Source: Pomphorhynchus laevis
Taxonomy: Eukaryota > Acanthocephala > Palaeacanthocephala > Echinorhynchida > Pomphorhynchidae
Assembly (NCBI GenBank): GCA_012934845.2
Contig: WNNJ02001220.1
Span: forward strand, 62,001 to 126,000
Length of the DNA: 64,000 bases
Reading direction: 5' to 3'
Of this stretch, positions 1 to 9,343 are shown piece after piece (within the stretch, counting starts at the first letter, position 1; each line of letters starts with the position of its first letter). The translations under genes and the position numbers were made by a program. The notes under the pieces are model-generated. The model was not told the DNA's origin, did not search any database, and was given only the letters and a program-made list of their open reading frames with translations.

Positions 1-117
1 TTTAATTTGTCTTTTTTTGTAGGATTATCGTTGATTTTTGAATGATTTTTGCTGCTATCGTTTGATAGCTCCGAAATTACTTGTACACTACACATTGAAA
101 ATTAAAGGTAAATCATC

Positions 118-600
118 ATGCTCCAATTGAGTCCCCATCATGCTCCAATTGTGGGGGTGCCATCCTGCCTGAAGCAGAAAATGTGCTCAATTCAAACAAT
201 ACTATGGCAAATTCCACAAGTCCGGTGCCGAGCTAGGCTTGCAAATTTTTCGAGTGCTGCCTCCCTACGCGCGGGGGATGCTGACATAATGCGTGCGATA
301 GATGCAAGAGTGGAAGCGGTTTATATGAAAATGGAAAACCTAATTTCAAAGGTTGTGTCTGCATTCTGCACAAATCCTTCGATTCCTTCTGCCACAATTT
401 CGTCCTCTAAAAAATTGTATCGGCCCATACTGTCCCCCCGCTCAAGATCGGTAAAATGCTGAGTGGCAAACAGCATAGGGGAAATGAAGACGCTGCCCCG
501 GGGCAAGTACCGACCCCGTGTAGGGCTAGTGGCGGGAGGGGTAACCTTCTTGCACCTAGCTCTGTCTAGGCTGGCAATCCCCTATCTAACTAATGCATCA
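118..600 (+). pseudogene. LINE family A, copy 1: C-terminal part of ORF1 (relic)
   Basis: An open stretch at 118-462 sits directly upstream of the family A ORF2 start. Its segment DADIMRAIDARVEAVYMKM resembles, in position and spacing, the ORF1 segment of the minus-strand copy near 36.95 kb (SDILTLLANQKRAIMADM). The following 130 bases, up to the ORF2 ATG at 603, also match the ORF1-ORF2 junction of that copy. I therefore read it as the tail of a Gag-like ORF1 that would bind the element RNA. The zinc knuckles visible in the other copy are not in this part. The 5' end lies outside the window or has decayed. Confidence 0.45.
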
Positions 601-602
601 CA

Positions 603-2760
603 ATGAAGAGTACTCGTGAGCCTTTTTCACTGAATATCCTTCAGTGGAACTCTGGAGGTGCTTCTGCCCTTAGACTTCTATCTGGTAGAGATGCAGATGT
701 TATAGTCCTTCAGAAGACGCGGTCTATCCGTCTCCCCCAGGACATTACTCGATTTATTCCAAAGCATATCTGTTCCCACTAATCTCCGTACATAACCCTA
801 CCTCACTCCTCTTCATCTCAAAAACTCTTGACCTTAGTTAAGTGCTCCTTAAGGTCCGCCCTCCTATTAAACTACTAATGTCCAGTCATGTCTTGTTTAG
901 TAGTTTCATTCTGTAAGAACGGTAAATGCTTCAGTCTAGCCAATATCTACATCCGTCCAGAGGAGATTCACAATAACCGTGTCACCCTGCATAGTATTAT
1001 CGACAGCGTCTATGACATGATACTTGGGGATTTCAACGACAGAACTGGTCGTTGGATCAATGCAGCACTTCGCATAGCTAGGATTGGTTATCTTATTCAC
1101 AAACCACCCTCACTCACCTTTCATTGCAATGAACAAGTTCTATCCTCGACATTTTACTGCTTCACTAGAGGTAATTGTTTAAACCCCTCTTCCCGGATCA
1201 GTCACGCCAGCGATTGTCCACCTCTCATGACTTGATTCGTTGGAGAATTGAGGAAGATATGTTGCTTCGAAGGAGGTTTCATTGTGATTCGATCAGAGTG
1301 GCCTTCTTTCAAGCGGCTATCCAACTCTTTCCAAGAATAGGAAATGAGAGTCTGACCGAATTTAATACCAACCTTTTTTCGCAAGCTACCGCAATTTTAT
1401 GGACTACCTATAAAGGTCGTATATACAATTCAACTTTGACGAAACTCAAGGTCCTAGCGAAACTGCTTAACCTCCCTAGTCTCTCTGTTTCCGCCAGACA
1501 GGCTCTCTCAAATGAATATTGGAGCACTAGATATAGGTTCCAGCTGAATAGGGATAGGACGAGTATTGCTCGTCTTAATCCGTCTCAGTCTTCTTTTTGG
1601 AAGATTTTCAAGAAGGATATGTTTGTCATGTTCTAAAGATCTGCGGCCCATATCGATTCAAAATTCCCTCGTCTCGATCTACGAAAAAGCGCTTGCGCGT
1701 GGAATCCGCGATCATTTGAGTAGGCGAAATTTAATCCCACCTGGTTTCCATGGGTTCATCAAAGGTCGCTCAGTTCATTCAGCAGTAGGTGAAGTGCATC
1801 AGTTTTGTCAGATTTTTTGGTGTGGCTGTTATCCTTGATTTTTCTGCTGCATTTGACAGCATCTCCATTACCTTTGTTATCTCTTCTCTCAGATCCCTTG
1901 GGTTGCCTGTAAGAATTTTTAATAGGGTGGAGATACTGCTGTATACCAAGCGATTCTATTATGAATACGACCTTGATGCGCGTCAATTCTACCCTATTAC
2001 GGGTGTGCCACAAGGATCCTCTCTTTCTCCTATCTTATTTCTTGCTGCCTGCATTGAACTCTTTAAAATATTTAAGCGCGAACAACGTCTAGTGGTATAC
2101 GCTGATGATACCACAGCCCTGTTCTCTGGACGCAGGTGCATAGATGTAATCTCTAACATCAGCCGTTTCTTTTTAAGATTAAAAGATCAGTTACCCATAT
2201 CCAATCTAATTTTAAACTCCTCCAAATCGCAGGTGGTTGTCTTTCATGGCGCTCCTGCGACAATGAAAAAAAATAAAGAGACTAGCACTCTCAGCTATTT
2301 CTTCCATATTGACTAATCAACCACTCCCTACCTTCACAAGTCGAGTAAAATACTTGGAGTTCACCGTTACGGTGAACAGGTTGGTGAAAGCTGGCCCTGA
2401 TAGACTTAAACGTATCCTGAAGAGAGGTAGGTGGGCCCTGAAACGGGCTCAGCATCTGTCATTGAAAGGGAAAACTCAGGTGCGCCTCTTAGGCACTTGG
2501 GCTATCTCGGAATTAGTCTTCTTCTCTAGAGAACGTCCCGAAGAACAAAGGCTAAGGTTTCTCATGATCCTCGTCTCTCGATTACCAAGCATAGTCCGCC
2601 TCGATTGGACTCTTCGGTGGAGGAGTGAGAGACCTCGGGTGGTTTAATCGAAAAGCGGCGTGTTGGATTGTCTGGATAGTTGAGATCCCACCGGACATTA
2701 GGCCATAAAGATAGAGGACTGAACAGTAAAGGAAAAAAGAGGATCTCTGACAAGTTTTTG
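603..2760 (+). mobile_element. LINE family A, copy 1: ORF2 (AP endonuclease + reverse transcriptase), decayed
   Basis: Non-LTR retrotransposon ORF2. The AP-endonuclease start is at 603 (NILQWNSGG, then DADVIVLQKTRS), with MILGDFNDRTGRW at about 1017-1055. RT motifs follow: DLRPISIQNSLVSIYEKALA near 1640-1690, VILDFSAAFDSI near 1830, GVPQGSSLSPI near 2005 and VVYADDTTALFSG near 2093-2130. The YADD catalytic box is intact. The frame is broken several times: a stop ends the EN start, the EN-RT linker is frame-shifted near 1200, a segment of about 0.5 kb present in the copy at 34.2-37.8 kb is missing at about 1636, and another shift lies near 2300. It is a dead copy. The clade is I/R1/Jockey-like by motif style, not determined precisely. 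Confidence 0.85.
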
Positions 2761-2869
2761 TTTTTCTTTCTTTATTTGTCATTATTTATTTAAACGCTGT
2801 ATTATTGTTAAAAAATTGCTTAAAAAAGTTTGAATAAAAAAGCTTATAAAAATACAATTTCAGTTATAG

Positions 2870-2945
2870 ATTTCAGTTTCAGATTTTAGTTCCAGATTTC
2901 AGTTACAGATTTTAGTTCCAGATTTCAGTTCCAGATTTCAGTTCC
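2870..2945 (+). repeat. Short tandem repeat, unit about 13-14 bp
   Basis: Imperfect tandem copies of TTCCAGATTTCAG / TTACAGATTTTAG, about five or six units, just before the family B ORF1 relic. Short degenerate monomers also stand upstream of the family C LINE in this window, so this may be a LINE 5' leader repeat. I see no coding sense in it. Confidence 0.6.
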
Positions 2946-3000
2946 ACTCGCTTTGCTCGCGGAAAATCTTGTCCAAACAACAACCGTTGATATTGATCTA

Positions 3001-3973
3001 ATGGCAAAATCTCGTGGTCGACCTCCTAAAAGCAGTGATTGTGCTACTATTCCAAAATCAATTTTAAAACAATCACTTTAAAAAATGTTGACAGCGCATC
3101 TTCGGTTCAGCCTACACGAAATATAGATAGATTAACGATGCATGGATCTGTACACATTGAAAAATTGTTTTGTATGATCAGCAAAGAAGACCCTATGGGT
3201 GCTTTAATAAACATTGATTTGACTGATGATGGCTTGACTCAATCTGAGTCAACCTACATGAATTTAGATAATTCTGCAATTATTCCTTCGACAAATACTG
3301 TGGACATATATTCCGTCATCATACATGATAAATATAATGTAATCAAAACCCGAAAATTGCCGAATACTAAACAATCCATTATAAGCAAAGATGGTAATAG
3401 GAATTATCGAGTTACTAATAGTGGAAAAAGACTTATAATCGTCAAGTTATACATACTACTGAAGCAAGTACTTTCTCGGGGAATGCATCTCATTACCAAA
3501 ATAAAAATGATAGACAACAAAACCTTAATGGAAGTTATAATATTATTCTCAGCGGAATCCCAGAATCAACCATAGAAAATTCCCAAGAACGATTAAATCA
3601 CGATTTTGATAGATTACACGACATTTTTTCTCAGCATTTGCAAAAAGGTGATAAGAAGACTGCAATTGGTTTGAACGTACGCAAGGTGTTTAGATTAGGA
3701 AAGAAATTAACTGATAAGCCTCGACTATTGAAGGTCGTGAAGAGCTCTATTGATCATGCAAATATATAATTAAAGCGTGGATATCGATTGAAGGGAACCA
3801 ATACACGTATTCTTCGCGATTTCGCATTAGAGGACCGTATGAAGCTTAGTAAAGCAAATAAAGAATTAAGAAGTCGTCTAGCTAGTGGTGAAGTTAACCT
3901 TTGTGCTCGGAATTTTCGAGTTGCGAAATGGCGGCCGACAGTTCGATGGGTTCAGATGAATCAAATCAGCTAA
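3001..3973 (+). pseudogene. LINE family B, copy 4: ORF1 relic
   Basis: From the ATG at 3000 (AKSRGRPPKSS, a basic AT-hook-like start) through several frame changes to a stop at 3972. The 3' half (3575-3973) contains KKTAIGLNVRKVFRLGKK, PRLLKVVKSSIDHANI, NTRILRDFALEDRMKLSKAN and LCARNFRVAKWRPTVRWV. These match, in order, the ORF1 of the complete copy at 15785-16879 (VRSLFRLGRR, PRLLKVVVDSS, IRILRDLSFDDRSKL, LCIRNFRVVRRKPFVRW). No ORF2 follows. A Penelope-like element begins at the end of this ORF1, and its terminal repeat abuts the VRWV codons. Confidence 0.7.
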
Positions 3974-4177
3974 CTGAGTCTACGTATTTAATATAATTAT
4001 AAAATAACAAAACATAATAATGCTAAATCAAAATTTAATAATTAAATAATAAAATTAATAATTGTTTTTAGATTTTCTATAATTTAAATCAAGTTAAAAA
4101 AAATGAAATTTAAAATAAACGTTATTTTTATGAATTGACTAATAAATAACAGACGTTATATCAGAATAAGAATTAGA

Positions 4178-4292
4178 GGTCATCATGATGAACTGCTATG
4201 CTATCAGATTTCGGCCCCTAACTCCTCTACCCAACACAGCAGCGGGGCCAAATACATGCTAATGATGTATTTCCTCTGAAATAACTATCTAG
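4178..4292 (-). ncRNA. Conserved structured RNA motif beyond the PLE-1 RT stop
   Basis: Read on the minus (coding) strand, GGCCCC pairs with GGGGCC, and CTGCTGTGTT pairs with AGCATAGCAG (two G-U pairs). The two helices interlock as a pseudoknot. Upstream is a hairpin AAATACAT/ATGTATTT, and the ends form an outer stem. The same layout occurs at 45247-45365, 51378-51490, 56567-56690 and 57188-57300. Wobble pairs that work only on the coding strand suggest that strand is the functional RNA. The fold is not a canonical hammerhead: the CTGATGA and GAAA blocks are present but in the wrong order. Class unknown. Confidence 0.6.
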
Positions 4293-4316
4293 TATCTTAT
4301 TCTAATACAAAGTATA

Positions 4317-4967
4317 TTATTTATTATCCATCCATAAAAATTTGCCACTTAAGAGTTTAAATTTATTCTTTATATTATTGTGTTGATTTATATATTTTAC
4401 TATTTTCTGCTTGATGTTATTTTTATAGTAACCTAGTTTAAAATATGTATCTATTAAATTATTTAAATGATTTTGAAGAAAGCCAATATCATTACATATT
4501 GTTGCAATTCTTAAAATTTCATTATTTAATGTATTATATTTTATATTATATGGTATGCATGAATGCTCATGCAAAAATATGTTTCTTGTAAATTTAAATA
4601 TGTCATCTTTACGATATAAATTAATAGTAGTTTTAGTTAATGTTAATTTAATGTTCATATCTAGATATACACCTTCTTTATCATTTATATTGATTTTGTT
4701 AAGAATAAGGCTTTCTAAATAAATTTGTTCGCTAATTGAATAAAAATTATTAGAATTAAATACACATATATCATCAATATATCGAAACATATATTTCATA
4801 TCTTTATATAATTTAGATTTAGTTTTTAAACAGTTATGAACAAATTCATATCCTAAAAAGCTTAAAAACAAGTCAGCTATAATTGGGCTACTATTACCAC
4901 CCATCGGAACACCTTTTACTTGTCTAAATATAGATGTCCCTACTTTTAAATAATTTTGATTTATCAA
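4317..4967 (-). CDS. PLE-1 reverse transcriptase core (216 aa open segment)
   Basis: Palm and thumb part of a Penelope-like RT. QVKGVPMGGNSSPIIADLF is motif B-like, and FRYIDDICVF near residues 62-71 carries the catalytic aspartates. YLDMNIKL, TINLYRKDDIFKF and NEILRIATICNDIGFLQNHL follow, and also occur in the copies at 56072-56473 and 57.9-58.5 kb. The open segment starts inside the domain, so it is not a full-length protein. The stop is followed within about 25 bases by the AT-rich 3' region that all family copies share. Confidence 0.7.
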   Translation of the reverse strand: MINQNYLKVGTSIFRQVKGVPMGGNSSPIIADLFLSFLGYEFVHNCLKTKSKLYKDMKYMFRYIDDICVFNSNNFYSISEQIYLESLILNKININDKEGVYLDMNIKLTLTKTTINLYRKDDIFKFTRNIFLHEHSCIPYNIKYNTLNNEILRIATICNDIGFLQNHLNNLIDTYFKLGYYKNNIKQKIVKYINQHNNIKNKFKLLSGKFLWMDNK

Positions 4968-6174
4968 AATATTTAAGGATTCTATTATTCAATTTTATCC
5001 ATATATTTATATTTATTTGATGGTTTAATTTTTGTTAGATAGGCGTTATAATTATTATAACATATATATGTATATCTTTTTCCGAATATAAGATTAATTA
5101 ATTTTACTAACGCTTTTTTAATGTCTTCTAAATCTAGATTTGTATAAAGCGTACTAATATCGTATGTATTTATATTTTGAAAATTTATTCCTTTTGTGTG
5201 TTCTAAAAATTATTTTGTAGAATTAATACTGAAATAGTGTCTTATACCAGTATTAATTTCGATTACCTTGCAATATTTTTTAAAGTGTGCTTTAATTACT
5301 TTAAGTATTTTATTTATATAGACAGAAAGTGGTTTTAATGTACATTTAAACGCACTACATATGAACTAGGTTTTATTGGATTTTTATGTAATTTTGGATT
5401 CCAATATAATATAGGTATAGTTTTATTATCTGATTCAACCTTTATACCCTTTTTATCCATTATAGAACAGTGACTTGTAATAATTGTTTCTAAACTCAAC
5501 TCACTACGTTCATATGTTGTGTTGATATTTAAAGTTAAAGTCAAAGACAAATAACTTTTAAAGACAAAGTTATTACTAGCTTTATCAATAGTTGTTATTA
5601 TGTAGTTATGCTTTTATTTAGTAAGTTCTGTATACATATCTTTATTAATTTTATCTTTTCTTTTATAATTGTTTGTTATTTTTATTTTTAATTTTATCAA
5701 ATATATAATTTTTCCAAATTTTTATCCTAGATATATTCGAGCTTTCACTATTAATTAGCTTACTAAAGTAATCATTTAAGTTATTATATAACGAATTGTA
5801 AATTTTATTTTTGTCGTTGTTATTATTTTATCTATATTTATACCCTTTTGAGAGCAGCTTTCTTAATTCACAATTTGCAATTAATTCTAGATTATGGGTA
5901 CATATATGTTCATTTATTTTATCAAAACTAAGACTTTTACAATTGCATTCTGTTTCCATTATGTTTCTAATATTATCGTTACATATTGATTTTAATTCTT
6001 TATTATAATTACAAATTTTTCGTCCTAATGGTGGTAGGAGTTTATACCTTATTTTAGGAATATATTTACTTAAATCTAACCCTATTATTTCTTTACTTTT
6101 AGAATTATTTTAAATTCTACCTATATTTACGTTATCTATACATTTATTAATGAAGTTTATGGTTAATGTATATT

Positions 6175-6199
6175 TTCTATTGTTATTATTATTCTATTG
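6175..6199. repeat. Candidate 25-bp target site duplication, left copy
   Basis: Matches 8894-8918 base for base over 25 nt (starts TTCTATTGTTATTATTATTC). The two copies flank the minus-strand family C LINE together with its 5' monomer array, as expected for a target site duplication left by target-primed reverse transcription. Confidence 0.55.
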
Positions 6200-6590
6200 G
6201 TTTTTTTAATTGAATTTATTATAACAAACAAAAAATTGATAATTAAACTGGAGGAAAATCGTCAATCTTCGTAAACTTCTCCAAGTCTACCGCGAAATCT
6301 GCAATGCATATCAACAAATAAATGCTTCATGTTTTGGCAGAGTGACCCTCAAGTCCAGGGTCTTGACGCGAAGAGGGATTCTGCGATGATAATATTTGCG
6401 TAGGGGTGTCGATTTGACGGGTGCTGGTGAACTGATAGGAACCGGAAACATGGTAGCGGGGATCCCTTAGACAACGAGATGATGCCCTGGCCAAGGCAAC
6501 ATTAATTGATCTGCGAATTTCCGACACAATTATATTATATTTCCTGCACGTTTTATCCGCCGTTCTTTCCGCAATTGTCCTTATGACGAA

Positions 6591-7482
6591 TTATGCCGTA
6601 ATTCCAGCTCCACCACTCGTCAAAAAAGTTAGTGGGAAGAAACTCCCTCGCTCCACATCAACTATCCTTTCAATGTATCGTTTCCTCCTTCTCATCTCGT
6701 GATAACCGTGTGCATTGGCAGGGCTTCTCTGGGAATAGGGAGGAGCATTGAAGTTGAATACGGCTATGTCTATGAAGGACCACTCATTTCCATTTCCCAA
6801 GAGACCTGTACATACTATATCCGAGCGGGCGTCACGATATCTTGTTGTATTAGGCGAATCAAATACATGCGATGGGTGTACTGGAGCTAGGACGGGTTCG
6901 ACCGCTACGCACGAAGAAACCGTGCTCAAATATCTTGCTATTATGTTGCGTAGTGAATTATGACGAGTGATTGCAAACCACTTTTTTACACGATAACGCA
7001 TGTGCCACATTGTTGGGTTGTCCACATATACACGATAACGGGACGTCTGAACACGTGAGGCCATATCTTAAATTTATCGCGTATCGAAATTCAAGAGCAG
7101 AAAGGCGACAGTCCTCACTTTCGATTGGCCTTGCAGATAACCACAATGAGGCACCTTTTTCCCTGGCGTATGGGATGGTGTTGAGCAATATGGATGGTCC
7201 AGACGCCTTTATGCTTTCGAGAATCACCGCCCAAAAGTTTGACTTCTGACGAACAATCGTTCTAATCGTCTCTTGCATTGCTTCTTCCCTCGAGTCAACA
7301 GATTTCAATGTATGAAATAACAATAGAGACCAACCGTGTTCCAATACGCGCATCACCGATATATCGAGGACTCCCAATCCACCAATTCCTACTGGGAGAC
7401 TGAAAACATGTATAAGGGAATCCGATATTAGTGGAATTCCACATATTATAGGAAACAAAGTGTTCCTTATTGCAATCTCCAC
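6591..7482 (-). pseudogene. LINE family C copy 1: RT thumb, zinc motif and restriction-like endonuclease
   Basis: Two overlapping open segments carry, in order: a thumb region (LPVGIGGLGVLDISVM); SCICGQPNNVAHALSC, a C-x-C...H...C zinc motif; and the endonuclease-like ARSDIVCTGLLGNGNEWSFI with the downstream YIERIVDVERGSFFPLTFL and TSGGAG. The equivalent in copy 2 is ARLDIKCVGLSG and YAERIQVEGSSFIPLIFST. The D...K/R-E spacing fits the PD-(D/E)XK restriction-like nuclease of R2/CRE-type LINEs, which nicks the target. A frame change lies near 6960-7060. Confidence 0.7.
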
Positions 7483-8053
7483 AGGATTTGAACGGACACG
7501 ATCAAATTGACATGTTCTTAGGACGAACGCCCACCGGTGTTAAATACAGTGAGTTAAACCAGCGTGAGCACACTGTGGTTCAATTGCTGCTACTTCGGCC
7601 AAGCGGTTTATAAGCAACACCCAATTTCGGACCCTTTTGACGTACCACTCGTCTGTAAACTCTTTTGAGCCAATTAGAGATCCAAGGACTTCAGCTTTAT
7701 CTGATCTTATCGGAATTGTGAAATCAGCAAAAACCTATTCCGCGTGCTTGGCGTTAGAGGGGTGAACTAGAAGACAGCATTTTGTGGGGTTACAGTGGAA
7801 GCCGTCAGCCGGATCTTCAGCTATCATGAAATTTAGAGCCGAAAGGCATGCTCCGACTGATTCCACGACATTCGCATCGTCTGCATACTATTTATGCGTG
7901 GCTGAATGCACGTGACTTTGTAGACGATCGATCAGAGGGAGTGACGCTGCTGTATATGACCCAAAGAAAACGGATCGCCCTGTGTGCACCATTCAAACGG
8001 GTATCAGATTTTATTATCCACCGTAATTATTCCCGTTCCTCCGTATAAATTGG

Positions 8054-8715
8054 CTAAGACACCATCAAGGGCCGGACAAACAACTGCATATTTCGAAGCG
8101 CCAACTTCCTGTTAACAGAGCTGAATGCGTTTGAGCAATCCAGCATTAAGATACAGTTACTCGAGTCACTTTCAAACTTGAATCTGAGATCATGAATGAC
8201 TTGCTCGACTCCGCATTTTTGACCGCCACATAATTGGACACTGCCTGCAATCGTCTGGATGTGCCTGCTTATTTTTCGAAGAATAACTTTGCTGATTATT
8301 CTGCGAGGAACCTCACATATTCCTATTGGCCTGACGCCAGGCTTCTTGTCAAGAGCTACTAGCCTGCACGTAGTTAATCCCATAACACAACTGAAAGGAA
8401 TCTGTTTCGATGCCAGACGAATTGCGAGGCCAGCCATCGCCTCCGCCAACGCCCTTGAATCATTTCCAAAGTTACAAAGATAGGAGCGCCACATTGATGC
8501 GTCGGTTCCAGATGGACCTGCAGATCCCTTTGTTCGTAGTGCCGCCTCTACTATCGAGGTCGCGTCGATTGATAAAAATATTATTGGGTGAAATGGCATA
8601 CTGTCTTCAATGGTTTATTTAGGATGGCACACGACATAATCTCTGCCGCTTCAGGATGTTTCTCTTTGAGGATTGAACTTACACTCTTACCATCTACTTC
8701 AGAGGATATACTGTG
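8054..8715 (-). pseudogene. LINE family C copy 1: RT N-terminal half
   Basis: Contains SAGPSGTDASMWRSYL, LVALDKKPGVRPIGICEVPR, SVQLCGGQKCGVEQVIHDL and LMLDCSNAFSSVNRK (RT motif A). This is the fingers and first palm part of an R2-group-style reverse transcriptase. Copy 2 has the equivalent AAGPSGLDGDAW, LVALNKCQRVRPIGI and LLAIDANNAFNRINRE. The frame runs out after VRPLMVS. The YADD part follows in another frame near 7870 (FADDANVV-like, decayed). Confidence 0.75.
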
Positions 8716-8726
8716 TATCCCACAGT

Positions 8727-8888
8727 ATATTGACTTCCAATACGATTGACTTCCAATCATCTGGAAGTCAATCGTCTGGAAGTCAATCGTCTGAAAGTCA
8801 ATCATCTGAAAGTCAATCGTCTGGAAGTCAATCGTCTGAAAGTCAATCGTCTGGAAGTCAATCGTCTGGAAGTCAATCGTCTGGAAGT
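8727..8888. repeat. 15-bp tandem repeat (CTGGAAGTCAATCGT), with an inverted start
   Basis: About nine or ten near-perfect copies of a 15-mer at about 8757-8888, alternating G and A at one position (CTGGAAGT / CTGAAAGT). They are preceded at 8727-8755 by two copies in the opposite orientation (ATTGACTTCC), so the array folds back on itself. Because the unit is a multiple of three, every frame stays open; the apparent SSGSQ protein repeats are an artefact. In LINE orientation the unit is GATTGACTTCCAGAC, and similar words precede the ATG of copy 2. Confidence 0.9.
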
Positions 8889-8893
8889 TGTTA

Positions 8894-8918
8894 TTCTATT
8901 GTTATTATTATTCTATTG
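8894..8918. repeat. Candidate 25-bp target site duplication, right copy
   Basis: Same 25-nt sequence as 6175-6199. It lies directly outside the monomer array of LINE family C copy 1. Confidence 0.55.
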
Positions 8919-8949
8919 CTATTATTTGAGAACAAAAAATTTTAAGACC

Positions 8950-9119
8950 TTAAACACACAATCTAAAATACATACAATTGACTTTCAACTATCAAGAATT
9001 CCAACTTCAAGAATCTATCAAGAATCTGTTCAATTAAGAACAATCTAGGATTGACTTCCAACTATCAAGAATTCCAACTTCAAGAATCTAGGATTCCAAC
9101 AATCTAGGATTGACAACTT
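8950..9119 (+). repeat. 5' leader repeats of LINE family C copy 2
   Basis: Imperfect repeats of TATCAAGAATTCCAACTTCA and ATCTAGGATTGAC words run up to the ATG at 9120. They share the word GATTGACTTCCA with the monomers of copy 1. A tandem 5' leader in two independent copies suggests promoter monomers of the kind known from mouse L1. This is inference. Confidence 0.55.
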
Positions 9120-9314
9120 ATGCCGTGCAGGAAGCAGTCGAGTGTGACTAAGTGTTGCTCATGCAATAAACAAGCGGCTAGTTGCAAATCTTGCAAATGC
9201 AAGAAAGCAGGTAGAGAGTGCTTCAACTGCTCTGCATCTCGTTGTTCAAATAAGCAATTCAATTCGATAAAAAAGAATGTAACTGCAGATAATGCCAGTT
9301 TAACTGTTGATTAG
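9120..9314 (+). CDS. LINE family C copy 2: N-terminal CXC (tesmin/TSO1-like) cysteine-rich domain
   Basis: A 64-residue segment starting at an ATG right after the leader repeats. KCCSCNKQAASCKSCKCKK, then GRECFNCSASRCSN, gives nine or more cysteines in the spacing of CXC/CRC DNA-binding domains (tesmin, TSO1, MSL2). As an N-terminal module of a LINE protein it would bind DNA or RNA and might direct target choice; that role is inferred. A stop at residue 65 separates it from the downstream linker. Confidence 0.7.
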   Translation: MPCRKQSSVTKCCSCNKQAASCKSCKCKKAGRECFNCSASRCSNKQFNSIKKNVTADNASLTVD

Positions 9315-9343
9315 GTAGCAACATTAATGTCTCTCAAATTAAG

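Larger units (their letters stand above)
3963..6199 (-). mobile_element. Penelope-like element PLE-1 (RT region plus 3' terminal region)
   Basis: Penelope-like retroelement read on the minus strand. In order from high to low coordinates: a region with LLPPLGRKICNYNKELKS, CNCKSLSFDKINEHICTHN and LRKLLSKGYKYR (5760-6060), typical of the N-terminal part of PLE reverse transcriptases; PILYWNPKLHKNPIKPS (about 5370-5430); and the RT core at 4317-4967 with QVKGVPMGGNSSPIIADLF and FRYIDDICVFN (catalytic YIDD). The core ends in a short tail without a C-terminal GIY-YIG domain, and no GIY-YIG is seen upstream, so the copy is either EN-lacking or 5'-truncated. The region beyond the stop (3963-4316) holds the conserved structured motif and the family 3' end ACTGAGTCTACGTA. 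The copy is degenerate. Confidence 0.8.
6200..8893 (-). mobile_element. LINE family C, copy 1: RLE-type non-LTR retrotransposon, 5' monomers + RT + endonuclease
   Basis: Read from 8893 down: a 15-bp monomer array (8727-8888); then SSEVDGKSVSSILKEKHPEA at about 8640-8700, also found just upstream of the RT in copy 2; the RT core; and a C-terminal zinc/endonuclease region to about 6590, with a basic C-terminal tail to about 6490. The N-terminal CXC zinc region of copy 2 is missing, so the 5' coding end has been lost or replaced. A few stops and frame changes interrupt it (for example near 7930-8050 and 7550). No poly(A) tail is evident. It is flanked by a candidate 25-bp target site duplication. 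Confidence 0.8.

Noticed and set aside
4178-4292. Canonical hammerhead in the PLE 3' region
   Set aside because: CTGATGA and GAAA words exist in some copies, but GAAA comes first, the bases flanking them do not form stem II, and no NUH site fits. Reported instead as a structured motif of unknown class.
8673-9048. Overlapping repeat-peptide reading frames (SSGSQ and NRLEV repeats)
   Set aside because: A 15-bp tandem repeat keeps all frames open; no independent coding evidence.
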